Shown here: positions 8,937 through 17,763 of the stretch, in pieces
Numbering within the stretch: the first letter of the stretch is position 1
Layout of the letters: each line of letters begins with the position of its first letter
Notes under the pieces: model-generated
The model's database searches: none
Seen by the model: the letters and a program-made list of their open reading frames with translations, nothing else
What the model was told of the DNA's origin: nothing
Assembly: GCA_963754285.1 (NCBI GenBank)
Contig: CAVWFN010000008.1
Coordinates: 124,001-188,000, forward strand
Direction of reading: 5' to 3'
DNA: 64,000 bases
Origin: RYN-133 sp963754285
GTDB taxonomy: Bacteria > Actinomycetota > Actinomycetes > Mycobacteriales > Jatrophihabitantaceae
Position numbers and translations under genes: made by a program

Positions 8937-10376
8937 ATGTCCCAGCCCGACGCAGTGTCCACCGCATATCGCAGCGCGCTCGAGGTGATCGGCGCGGTCG
9001 AACCCACCATCGCCGGCGCGATCCGCAGCGAACTCGCCGACCAACGCTCGTCCCTCAAACTGATCGCGAGCGAGAACTACGCCTCGCTGGCCACGCTGCT
9101 GACGATGGGCACGTGGCTGTCGGACAAGTACGCCGAGGGGACGATCGGGCACCGCTTCTACGCCGGCTGTCAGAACATCGACACCGTCGAGCAGACCGCT
9201 GCCGAGCACGCCCGCGAGCTGTTCGGGGCGCCGCACGCCTACGTGCAGCCACACTCCGGCATCGACGCGAATCTCGTTGCATTCTGGGCGATCCTCGCGC
9301 AGCGGGTCGAAACACCGGCACTGCAACAAGCCGGCGCGAAGCACGTCAACGACCTGTCCGAAAGCGACTGGGAGGCGCTGCGCAACGCACTCGGCAACCA
9401 GCGCGCGCTCGGGATGTCGCTCGACGCCGGTGGGCACCTGACGCACGGGTTCCGCCCGAACATCAGCGGGAAGATGTTCCACCAACGTTCGTACGGGACC
9501 GATCCCGAGACCGGGCTGGTCGACTACGCCGCGGTTCGTGCGGCGGCACAAGAGTTCCGTCCCCTGATCCTGATCGCCGGGTACTCGGCGTATCCGCGCA
9601 AGATCAACTTCGCGACCATGCGCGAGATCGCCGACGAGGTCGGCGCGGTGCTGATGGTCGACATGGCCCACTTCGCCGGCCTGGTCGCGGGCAAGGTGTT
9701 CACCGGAGACTTCGACCCGGTCCCGCACGCCCACGTCGTCACGACGACCACCCACAAGTCATTGCGCGGGCCGCGCGGTGGCATGGTGCTGTGCCAGCCC
9801 GAGTTCGCCGATTCGGTCGACCGCGGCTGCCCGATGGTGCTCGGTGGCCCGCTCGGCCACGTCATGGCGGCCAAGGCGGTCGCGCTGGCCGAGGCTAGGC
9901 AGCCGTCCTTCCGCACCTACGCCCAGGCGATCGCCGACAACTCGGTCGCGCTCGCCGAAGGCCTGATGAAGCGCGGCGCACGGTTGGTCACGAACGGCAC
10001 CGAGAACCACCTGAGCCTGATCGACGTGACCTCGTTCGGGCTGACCGGACGCCAGGCCGAATCGGCGCTGCTCGACTCGGGCATCGTGACGAACCGCAAC
10101 GCGATCCCGCGCGACCCCAACGGCGCCTGGTATACCAGCGGCGTGCGCATCGGCACCCCGGCGCTGACCTCGCGCGGTTTCGACGCCGACGACTTCGACC
10201 GCGTCGCGGAACTGATCGTCGACGTCCTCGCGGCAACCTCGCCGACGGCAGCAGCCTCGGGCGGCACGTCCAAGGCCAAGTACGCCATTGCCGACGGGGT
10301 CGCCGACAAGACGCATTCGGCGGCGGCGGAGCTGTTGAACGCGCGTCCGCTTTACCCGAGCCTCGATCTCGGGTAG
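8937..10376 (+). CDS. glyA: Serine hydroxymethyltransferase
   Basis: PLP enzyme interconverting serine + THF and glycine + methylene-THF. At 479 residues it is longer than the usual 420-430; the extra residues form an insert around TPALQQAGAKHVNDLSESDW and a C-terminal tail, as in the second SHMT type found in actinobacteria. The PLP lysine is K274 in TTTTHKSLRGPRGG; ASENYAS, YAEG, HRFYAGCQNID and MVDMAHFAGLVA are also present. Start ATG at 8937 with GAGGAGG 5 nt upstream; a TAGGGT -10-like box at 8912-8917 leaves a leader of about 13 nt. Confidence 0.95.
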   Translation: MSQPDAVSTAYRSALEVIGAVEPTIAGAIRSELADQRSSLKLIASENYASLATLLTMGTWLSDKYAEGTIGHRFYAGCQNIDTVEQTAAEHARELFGAPHAYVQPHSGIDANLVAFWAILAQRVETPALQQAGAKHVNDLSESDWEALRNALGNQRALGMSLDAGGHLTHGFRPNISGKMFHQRSYGTDPETGLVDYAAVRAAAQEFRPLILIAGYSAYPRKINFATMREIADEVGAVLMVDMAHFAGLVAGKVFTGDFDPVPHAHVVTTTTHKSLRGPRGGMVLCQPEFADSVDRGCPMVLGGPLGHVMAAKAVALAEARQPSFRTYAQAIADNSVALAEGLMKRGARLVTNGTENHLSLIDVTSFGLTGRQAESALLDSGIVTNRNAIPRDPNGAWYTSGVRIGTPALTSRGFDADDFDRVAELIVDVLAATSPTAAASGGTSKAKYAIADGVADKTHSAAAELLNARPLYPSLDLG

Positions 10377-10386
10377 GGAGACCACC

Positions 10387-10893
10387 ATGAGCTATCAGCC
10401 GATGCCGCCGGCGCCTCAGGGCGGCCAACCTGTCGCCAGGGATCCGCGTAACGCCCCGTCGACCGTGCAGAACGCGGTACGGCTGATGTTCGGGCTGGCC
10501 GCGCTCGGAGTGATCGGCCTGATCATCGTGTTCGCCGACAAGAGCGCGCTACGCACTGCTATCGAGAACGCGAACCCCAACGACGACAAGACCCAGATCG
10601 ACAGCGCGGTCAACACCGGGATCGCGGTCGGCGCCGTCATCGGCATCGTGCTGATCGTGCTCTACGTGTTGCTCGCGTTGCAGGTGCGCAAGGGGAAGAA
10701 CTGGGCGCGCATCGTCACGTGGGTGCTTGCCGGGTTGGGCGTGCTCGGCGGCGTCACGAACCTGGCCCAACCGCAGGCGGCGCTGACCAAGGTGGTCGCC
10801 GGCATCGAGTTGGTGCTCTACGTCGTGCTGATCGTGTTGCTGGCACTGAAGGCGAGCAACGACTACTTCCGCAAGCCGACCTACCAGTACTGA
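10387..10893 (+). CDS. Small four-helix membrane protein
   Basis: 168 residues, not recognised as a named family. A proline-rich cytoplasmic-looking N-terminus is followed by four hydrophobic segments (about 31-50, 77-97, 106-124 and 133-153) and a short basic tail ending YFRKPTYQY. ATG at 10387 follows the glyA stop by 10 nt with GGGAG about 6 nt upstream, so it is probably co-transcribed with glyA. Its stop lies 1 nt before the convergent amidohydrolase stop. No function can be assigned. Confidence 0.8.
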   Translation: MSYQPMPPAPQGGQPVARDPRNAPSTVQNAVRLMFGLAALGVIGLIIVFADKSALRTAIENANPNDDKTQIDSAVNTGIAVGAVIGIVLIVLYVLLALQVRKGKNWARIVTWVLAGLGVLGGVTNLAQPQAALTKVVAGIELVLYVVLIVLLALKASNDYFRKPTYQY

Positions 10894-10894
10894 C

Positions 10895-12113
10895 CTATCG
10901 CGCGGTCGCGTACGGCGAGGTCGTCGTGCCCGTGTCGTCGTGCCACTCGTACGCGCGCACACCGCGCACGTACACGTCGACGGCACGGCTCATCACGTCG
11001 AGCGGATCGCCGTCCCAGATGACGACGTCGCCGTCGAGCCCCGCGCGCAGCGCACCGACGCGGTCGTCGAGCCCCATGATCTTGGCGGGATTGACGGTGA
11101 TCGATCGCAACGCGTCGTCGCGGCTCATCCCGTCCTTCATCGCGAACGTCGCCTGGTGCACGAGGAAGTTGATCGCGACGACAGGGTGATCGGTTGTGAT
11201 GGCCACGAGCACGCCGGCCTTCGCGAGCAGGCCGGGATTGGCGAGCGTGCGACCGCGCAACTCGACCTTGCTGCGGGTGCTGAACAGTGGCCCGACGACG
11301 CACGGGATGTCGCGCTCGGCGAGCAGGTCGGCGATCAGGTAGCCCTCGGTCGCGTGGTTGACGATGAGGCGGTAGCCGAACTCATCGGCCAGCCGTAGGG
11401 CCGTTGCGATGTCATCGGCACGGTGGGTGTGCTGGCTCCAGGGCAACTCGCCGGCGAGCACGCGGACCAGCACCTCAGAGGTCGGGTCGCGATCGAACGG
11501 ATCGCCCTTCACCGCGGCGGCGTCGCGGCGCACCTTGTAGTCCTGTGCCTTGGTGAGTGCGTCGCGGATGACCGCTGCCACGCCCAACCGGGTCGACGGC
11601 AGCTGCTTGCGCTCGCCGTAGACGCGCTTCGGGTTCTCACCGAGTGCGCTCTTCACGCTGCACGGCGACTTCATCACCATCTCGTCGACGACGCGTCCCC
11701 ACGTCTTGATCGCGACGGTCTGGCCGCCGATCGGATTACCGCTGCCGGGTTTGACGACCACGCTCGTGACCCCGCCGGACAGCGCGTCGGTGAATCCGAT
11801 GTCTGCGGGGTTGATGCCGTCGAGCGCGCCGGAATCGTGCGCCGTTCGGGTCGGTCATCTCGTTCGTGTCGTTGCCGACGCCGCTCTCGCCCTCTTCGTG
11901 GACGCCGACGTGCGCGTGCGCGTCGACGAATCCCGGGAGCACCCAGCGCCCGGTCGCGTCGACGACAGCGGTGCCGTCGGGGATCTCGACGTCGGTGCCG
12001 ACGGCGGTGATCGTTCCGTCGACGACGAGGACGGTGCCGCCCTCGATCGGCTCGGCGTCGATCGGGACGACGCGACCTCCGGTGATGGCGACGGTTCCGG
12101 TGAGCTCTCCCAT
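10895..12113 (-). pseudogene. Metal-dependent amidohydrolase, frameshifted
   Basis: Imidazolonepropionase-like amidohydrolase in two frames. The first part (from ATG 12113) carries the beta-sandwich and VDAHAHVGVHEEGESG (HxH metal ligands), then NEMTDPNGARF. The rest (to 10895) carries VVVKPGSGNPIGGQTV, SQHTHRADDIATALRLADEFG, VNHATEGYLIADLL, ITTDHPVVAINFL and GLDGDVVIWDGDP. The switch is at about 11830, consistent with one extra base (or two missing). All other family motifs are intact, so this is either a very recent pseudogene or a consensus error. The -10 TACGGT at 12121-12126 (minus) lies 7 nt before the start. Confidence 0.85.
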
Positions 12114-12120
12114 GGATCTC

Positions 12121-12130
12121 ACCGTACGGT
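12121..12130. promoter_or_regulatory. Symmetric bidirectional -10 element
   Basis: The perfect 10-bp palindrome ACCGTACGGT provides TACGGT on both strands. On the minus strand it is 7 nt from the amidohydrolase ATG (12113); on the plus strand 6 nt from the MFS ATG (12137). One element could therefore drive two divergent leaderless transcripts from a 23-bp gap. Confidence 0.6.
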
Positions 12131-12136
12131 GGTGCG

Positions 12137-13360
12137 ATGGGCGAGGCGCCGTCGCTCGCGCGCAATCGCGATTTCGTGATCTTGTGGGCGGGCGGCGCGG
12201 TGTCCGAGCTCGGGACGTCGATGAGCCAGCTCGTGTTCCCACTCGTCGGCTACGCGATCACGCACTCGACTACCGAAGCGGGCCTTGCGACCACCGGCCT
12301 CTTGCTGGGCGGGGTCGTGGTGCGCCTGCCTGCCGGCGCGCTGGTCGATCGCTTCGCGCGCAGTCGCGTGCTGGTGACGACGAACGTCGTGGCCGCGCTG
12401 GTCTACGGCAGCCTCGCGGTGGCGTTGCTGGCCGGCCACCTGACGCTCGCGCACCTCGTGATCGCCGGTTTCGTCAGCGGCGCGACGGATGCTTTCGATT
12501 CCCCGGCGACCTCCGCGTCGGTGCGCACGATCGTGCCGAAACCCCAGCTCCCGCTGGCATATACGCGTCTCGAAGCGCGCAGCCGCGCGGCGCATCTGAT
12601 CGGGCCGCCGCTCGGCGGCGCGCTGTACTCGTGGATCCGCGGCCTTCCGTTCGTCGTCGACGCAGTCAGCTACGCGGCCGAGGCCTTCGCCATCACGCGG
12701 CTGCGCACCCCCTTGCCCGCACCTAAACGCACGCGGCAGTCCGTGCGCGCCGATATGGCCGAGGGACTGAAGTTCGTCTGGGTCAATGTCGGCGTGCGCT
12801 GCATGATGATCTGGGGTGGGTTGATCAACTTCACCGGCAGCTTCATGTTCGTCGCGGTCACGCTGCGGTTGATCGAACGGGGCACAAGGCCCGCGGCCAT
12901 CGGTCTTGTCGAGACGGCAGCGGCCGTCGCTGGGCTCGCCGGCGCCCTGGTCGCCCCGATGATCATCCGTCGGGCTCGGACAGGTTGGCTGACGATCCTC
13001 TTGACCGTGGTGACGGCTGCCGTGGTCGTCCCGCAGGCCTGGACGACGAACGTCGTCGCAGTCGGTGCACTGCTCGCTCTCGCGACGTTTCTCGTCCCAG
13101 CGAACAACGCCGGGATATCCGCCTACATGGTCTCGATCGTCCCCGATGAGTTGCAGGGTCGCGTCAACTCGGCGGCCGGCTTCATCACGAGCGGGTTGTT
13201 GCCGCTCGCCCCGGTGCTCGCCGGCGTCGCGCTCGCCCTGGTCGGCGGCGTGACGACCTTGCTGATCGGCGCCGCAGCCACCGCCCTGTGTGCGGTGCCA
13301 CTGCTCGCCGCGCGAACCATCCGCGAGCTCGGCCGCCCCGATCAGTGGTCCCGGATGTAA
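12137..13360 (+). CDS. MFS transporter (EntS/MFS_3-like)
   Basis: 407-residue major facilitator with about 12 hydrophobic segments. Visible landmarks are NRDFVILWAGGAVSELGTSM at the N-terminus, the loop 2-3 motif GALVDRFARSR, FDSPATSASVRTIV, LIGPPLGGALY and NNAGISAYMVSIVPDELQGRVNS, typical of the MFS_3 group that includes EntS exporters and macrolide efflux relatives. Substrate unknown. ATG at 12137, probably leaderless from the shared -10 at 12121-12130. The gene ends 3 bp before the downstream DUF222 repeat begins. Confidence 0.9.
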   Translation: MGEAPSLARNRDFVILWAGGAVSELGTSMSQLVFPLVGYAITHSTTEAGLATTGLLLGGVVVRLPAGALVDRFARSRVLVTTNVVAALVYGSLAVALLAGHLTLAHLVIAGFVSGATDAFDSPATSASVRTIVPKPQLPLAYTRLEARSRAAHLIGPPLGGALYSWIRGLPFVVDAVSYAAEAFAITRLRTPLPAPKRTRQSVRADMAEGLKFVWVNVGVRCMMIWGGLINFTGSFMFVAVTLRLIERGTRPAAIGLVETAAAVAGLAGALVAPMIIRRARTGWLTILLTVVTAAVVVPQAWTTNVVAVGALLALATFLVPANNAGISAYMVSIVPDELQGRVNSAAGFITSGLLPLAPVLAGVALALVGGVTTLLIGAAATALCAVPLLAARTIRELGRPDQWSRM

Positions 13361-13362
13361 CC

Positions 13363-14832
13363 GAGACACAAGAACAAAGACGCAGCGACGGGAGTACCGC
13401 GGTAGTTGAGTTGCGCTTCTCCGGTCCGGTCCGAACGAAGTGAGAGACCGGGTAGTCCTCGCTGGTAGGTGCGGTTGCGCTGGGAGGCATGCTTCAGCCG
13501 CCGGTCAGACTCGGGTCAGTTCGGGTGTAGTCGTGCATGCGTGTTGCGTCGTGGTCGTTGAGTCGGGGTCGACCCAGGCAGGCGGGACCCAGTGGGGTAG
13601 GTCGTTGAGCATGATCGAGGCCCAGCCCATCTGTTCGAACATGGCGTGGTTCTGCCGGCAGACCAGGGTGCCGTCGTCGACGCTGGTGCGTTTCGTCTTC
13701 GCAAAATCCGTCACGTGATGTGCCTGGGTCCACGACAAGGGCGCATCACAGCCCGGGTAGGAGCAGCCTTTGTCTCGGGCGAACATGGCTAGTCGTTGTT
13801 GTTCGGTGAACAACCGGTGCTGGTCGGAGTAGGCGACGATCGACTTCGTCTTCGAGAGCAGGACCAGGATGGCTTTCGCTTTGGGGTCGAGCCACCGGTC
13901 GGCGACCGCGGTCGGGACCGCGTAGCCGTGGGCGGTGTGGACGATGCCGGTGCCGTCGGCGAACTCGCCCACGGTCGCGGTCAGCACCAGCGTGGTGGCG
14001 CAGCCGTTCGCGGTGGGCAGCGAACCGGAGGAGAAGAGAATCTTGAAGGCGCCGAGCAGCGCGTCGTGGCGCCGCTGACCCGGGGTGCGCGGGTCACGCT
14101 CACCGTCCGGGCCGGTGTGTGGCTTGCCCAGGGTGTCGAACAGGGTCTCGAGGTACTCGGCCGCCTCGCAGGTCAGCTCGCCGGCGATCGAGCGCTGACC
14201 CGTCCGCACGGCGGTGCAGCGACAGGCTGCGGCGCCGGTGCGCGGCCTCGATGTCACGAAACGCCCCGTCCTGATCGACCCGGGCGTACAGGCCGTTCGC
14301 GAAGCGGGCCAGCAGGTCCGGGTCGTGGTCGCGGGCGAAGTCGAGCAGCGCCGTCTCGTACAGCGGTGCTGACTGGTCGGCGAGCAGGTCGTCGATCTTG
14401 TCGGTCATCGCCACGACCGTGGCCGCGGCCCGGGTCGAGATCGCCCCCTCGGCCAGCGCGGCCGCGGTCTGCGGATGCTGCGCTTCGACCGTCTCGCCGG
14501 TCAGCGTGCGCCGCGGCGTCACCGCCGCCGCCAGCCTCACCCGACCGGCCGCATCACGCGCACCGATCTTGAGCGCATCACGCAACAACAGTAGCCGTGT
14601 TCTTCGCCCCCAGATCGAACGCGAGCCCCTCCGCCTCGACCTGCGCGATCAGGCTCAGCTGCTCGACCTCGATCGACTGCTTCGAAGCCTCCAGTTCGCG
14701 CAGCCGATCCAGCACTGCCGTGCCGGTCAACGATGCTGCGCTCACATGTTCGATTCTATCTCTTCCGAGGAAGAAACACCACAGCTGTGGAGCGAGAATC
14801 CGCAGAAATATATGGGGATTCGCGGCCGAGCC
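13363..14832 (-). repeat. REP13E12-like repeat, copy 1 (inverted relative to copy 2)
   Basis: About 1.45 kb that matches 60122-61583 in inverted orientation, including non-coding flanks: an ATACCGCGG-type segment with GTACTCCCGTCGCTGCG on the 3' side, and TTTCTGCGGATTCTCG plus CTCGGAAGAGATAGAATCG on the 5' side. Outside these limits the two loci diverge abruptly. The body encodes a DUF222-HNH protein, the type called 13E12 repeat family in mycobacteria. Boundaries are good to roughly 10 nt. Confidence 0.85.
13505..14745 (-). pseudogene. DUF222/HNH endonuclease domain protein (13E12 family), two frameshifts
   Basis: Starts at GTG 14745 (SAASLTGTAVLDRLREL in copy 2 wording). An extra base near 14598 in GGCTACTGTTG stops this frame, then reading resumes as LLRDALKIGARDAAGRVRL; a second extra base near 14194 in GGTCAGCGCTCG shifts to the frame carrying SIAGELTCEAAEYLETL and the C-terminal HNH module (CSYPGCDAPLSWTQAHHVTDF, LVCRQNHAMFEQMGW). 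Copy 2 lacks these two insertions but has two others, so an intact 410-residue ancestor can be rebuilt by comparing them. Such proteins are multicopy in many actinobacteria; function is unproven. Confidence 0.87.
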
Positions 14833-14862
14833 CGACTACCGCCTTACGGCAGATGCTCTCGC

Positions 14863-16167
14863 TCACAACGTCGTCGCGACCCCGAGCGGCTTGTACGAGT
14901 GCCCCGGGAACACGCTCGACAGCGAGCCCGCATTGAGACGCTTCTGGATGATCTCGCCGAGCACGTCGAACGGGTTGTTGACGCCCGGGACGTCACCGGT
15001 GTCCAGCGTCGCGTCGGTCAGCTGGGTCCACTTGCCGAGCACGCCGCTAGCAGCGAGGCCACCACCGAGCAGCCACATGACGCTGCCGTGCCCGTGGTCG
15101 GTGCCGCCGCTGGCGTTCATCTCGACGCGGCGGCCGAACTCGGTCTGGACGACGACGGTGACCCGCTTGCGCCGATCCGGGCCGAGGTCGGTCATGAACG
15201 CCGCGAGCGACTGCGCTGCCGAGGCGAGATTGCGGTCCAGGTCGTTCGCTTCGTCGGTGTGGGTGTCCCACCCACCGACATCGACGGTGGCGACCTGCAG
15301 ACCGACCTCCGCGCGCAGCATCGTCGCGATGTCCTTCAGCGCCTGCGAGAAGTCGCCGGACGGGTAGCTCGCGCCGTTCCGGACGCCGGCCGATGCCATT
15401 GCGGTGGCAGCCGTGCCGAGAGCCGACAACGTCTCCGGGACGTCCTCGCCGAGCGTGCCCGGCATGCCGCGGTACAGCGTTGCAACAGCCTTCTGCGACG
15501 ACGCGCGGATCGAGTCCCAGCCCGGGAAGGTGAAGTCGGACAGCTGGTCCATCGCCAGGGTCGTCTCCGGCCCGAGCAATGACAGCGGAGTCGGCCCGCC
15601 GGCCGTCACCGCGCGGAACGTCGTCCCGGGGCCGAGCAGCGTCAATGTGCGGTCGAGCCAGCCACTGGTCGCCGAGTTCGCCCCGCCCTTCTCGACGTAT
15701 TGCTGGGCCTGGAAGTGGCTGCGGCTGATGCCCGGATCCGAGACGCCCGGCACGAAGGCGAGTTCGCCCGTCGACCAGAGCGTGTCGTACAGCGGCTGCA
15801 TCGCCGCGTTCAACGCCCAGCCGTTGTTCAGCGCGACCAGCGACGAGTCGGCGGGCACCAGCTGCGGGCGAACCTGACGCAGGTAGGTCAGGCCGAGGTC
15901 GGCGGAGTTCGGGACGACGATGCGCAGTCCGTCCGCCGCGCCACGCATGAAGATCAGGACGAGGGTGTTCGTCGTCGTGTCGGGCGTGGCGCCGAAGGCG
16001 GCCCGCGTCGTGACGAGTTGGCTGGCCAGCGCCGCGGCACCGACCATGCCGGCGCCGCCGATGAAGCGGCGCCGGGTCCAGCCGGAGCTGCCCCACGCGT
16101 CGTTCTGCGAGTCGAGGTCACAGGTGACCTGCTCGGCGTGCCGGCGAAGTTTCGCTTCGAGACTCAT
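14863..16167 (-). CDS. DUF1501 family protein, Tat-exported
   Basis: 434 residues of the DUF1501 family (sulfatase/alkaline-phosphatase-like fold). A twin-arginine signal is visible (TRRRFIGGAGMVGAAAL, residues 31-47). Conserved parts include LVLIFMRGAADGLRIVVP, HFQAQQYVEKG, VDVGGWDTHTDE and VVQTEFGRRVEMNASGGTDHGHGSVMWLLGGG. It begins 16 bp after the DUF1800 gene on the same strand (SD AAGGA), and the two families are commonly paired. Their biochemical role is not established. The gene sits just downstream of the first DUF222 repeat. Confidence 0.9.
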   Translation of the reverse strand: MSLEAKLRRHAEQVTCDLDSQNDAWGSSGWTRRRFIGGAGMVGAAALASQLVTTRAAFGATPDTTTNTLVLIFMRGAADGLRIVVPNSADLGLTYLRQVRPQLVPADSSLVALNNGWALNAAMQPLYDTLWSTGELAFVPGVSDPGISRSHFQAQQYVEKGGANSATSGWLDRTLTLLGPGTTFRAVTAGGPTPLSLLGPETTLAMDQLSDFTFPGWDSIRASSQKAVATLYRGMPGTLGEDVPETLSALGTAATAMASAGVRNGASYPSGDFSQALKDIATMLRAEVGLQVATVDVGGWDTHTDEANDLDRNLASAAQSLAAFMTDLGPDRRKRVTVVVQTEFGRRVEMNASGGTDHGHGSVMWLLGGGLAASGVLGKWTQLTDATLDTGDVPGVNNPFDVLGEIIQKRLNAGSLSSVFPGHSYKPLGVATTL

Positions 16168-16183
16168 GTCGTTTCCTTGGTCG

Positions 16184-17653
16184 TCAGCGCAGCGCGTGGT
16201 GGGGGGCGTCGAGGATGAGGGCGGCGAGCGGAGCAGCCAGCCACTGCAAGGTCGAGCGCGACAGTGCAGTGGAGGCGGGCTCGCCGAGGAAGGTCTGCAG
16301 CGCAGCGAGGTGCGGCGCCGAGAAGGTCATGCCGGTCAGTGCTTTCGTCAGCCTCGCAACGGCATCACCGCTGGTCGCGGCCTTCGCGTAGCTCTTGCTG
16401 ATCGCCGGCTGCGTGAAGCCTTGCCACCACGCTCCGGCCAGGCCGAGGTGGACGTCCCACTCGGTGAGCAGGTTTCCTGCTGACCGCCAGGCCGCAGCGA
16501 CGTCCGGGTACCCGTTCGGTGCCGGCCAGTCGAGCGGCACGTTGTTCATCGATGCGGTGATCCAGTGCAGTGACTGGGTCGCCTTCCCGTAGTCGGACAC
16601 CGGCGCGTCGAACGCGCGGATCGAGGCGACGACATTCTCGGCCGGACGTCGCACCTTCGCGCCGCGGCTCTCCCAGAACTCGTTCGAGCACAGGATGGTC
16701 TTGACCATCGGCATGATCTTCGTGCCGTTGTCGAGATAGGCCGACGCAACGGCGTTCACGAGCGTCGTGGACGGGTTGTCGGAGACGAACCGCGTGCACA
16801 TCTTCTGCGCGAGATGGATTGCCGTGTACGGGTGACCGGCCAGGTACCGCAACAGCGCGTCGCCGGCCGCCTCGCCCTTCGTCGCGTCGGTGTTCGCGTT
16901 CGTGAAGTTGAGGACCTTGATCGGTCCGGTCGGATGGATGTAGTCGTCGTACACGTAGTGCTGGTACTCGTCCAACGTCCGTCCGGTCAGCATGGCCGCC
17001 GTGTTGCGCACGTCCCGCTCGGAGTAGCGCAGCCCGACGGTGTGCAACTCGAGCAGCTCACGGCCGTAGTTCTCGTTCACCGCGGCCTTGGTCGACTCGG
17101 CGAGGTTGAGGAACGTCAGCATCGCCGGATGCCGGGCCGAGGCGAGCAGCATGTTCGTGAAGTCGTGCATCACCCACGGCCGGATGACCTCGCGGTCGTA
17201 CGGGGCGCGGGTCACCCACATGTCGCCGGCGTGATTGGGCACGTTGAGGTGGTTGGAGAAGAAGTCGACCAGGGTCTCGTAGAGCTGGGCGGGGCTCCAT
17301 GCCTGCAGCCCGAGCGTCACCTGTGTCAGCTGGTCCATGATCGTCCAGCCGTACTGATTGCCCTGTGCGGCAAGCCATTGCTGCGCGTCGTAGGGCGAAA
17401 GGGTCAGCTGGCGGCCGACCGCCTGCACGCCTTTGTGGGCGCGATAACCGCCCTGCCGCACGCCGAGTTCGGTCTGATGGGTGACCCACCACTGCAGACC
17501 GTTCTTGGCGACGGCGGCACGCGTGCGCGGCGTCGGGCCGAACCCGAAGCGCGAGAGCAGGTGGCCGACCGGGTCCCAGTGCAGCGGAGCATGCGCCACG
17601 CGCCGGCTGTGCTTGAGCGCGGTGCGGATATCGGCGTAGATCTTCGTCGCCAT
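16184..17653 (-). CDS. DUF1800 family protein
   Basis: 489 residues. Landmarks of the family: HLLSRFGFGPTPRTRAAV near the N-terminus, LVDFFSNHLNVP, REVIRPWVMHDFTNMLLASARHPAML, NENYGRELLELHTVGLRYSERDVRNTAAMLTG, HPYTAIHLAQKMCTRFVSDNPS and WPAPNGYPDVAAAW. Start placed at ATG 17653 with a GAGGAAG Shine-Dalgarno; a longer frame upstream has no support. Operon with the downstream DUF1501 gene. No signal peptide is evident, so it may travel with its Tat-exported partner or stay inside; function unknown. Confidence 0.9.
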   Translation of the reverse strand: MATKIYADIRTALKHSRRVAHAPLHWDPVGHLLSRFGFGPTPRTRAAVAKNGLQWWVTHQTELGVRQGGYRAHKGVQAVGRQLTLSPYDAQQWLAAQGNQYGWTIMDQLTQVTLGLQAWSPAQLYETLVDFFSNHLNVPNHAGDMWVTRAPYDREVIRPWVMHDFTNMLLASARHPAMLTFLNLAESTKAAVNENYGRELLELHTVGLRYSERDVRNTAAMLTGRTLDEYQHYVYDDYIHPTGPIKVLNFTNANTDATKGEAAGDALLRYLAGHPYTAIHLAQKMCTRFVSDNPSTTLVNAVASAYLDNGTKIMPMVKTILCSNEFWESRGAKVRRPAENVVASIRAFDAPVSDYGKATQSLHWITASMNNVPLDWPAPNGYPDVAAAWRSAGNLLTEWDVHLGLAGAWWQGFTQPAISKSYAKAATSGDAVARLTKALTGMTFSAPHLAALQTFLGEPASTALSRSTLQWLAAPLAALILDAPHHALR

Positions 17654-17763
17654 CGGTGAGCTTCCTCGGTCCGGGCGGGTCCCCGAACCCTGGTGAAGCC
17701 CCCGTAAAATCAAGACTAGCTCCAAAAACCCGCAAGGAAAAGTCCGGTACTACGTTTGATGAC

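Noticed and set aside
7731..9755. 674-codon minus-strand frame opposite the sigma factor and glyA
   Set aside because: Shadow of two well-recognised plus-strand genes; no domain motifs and no ribosome site.
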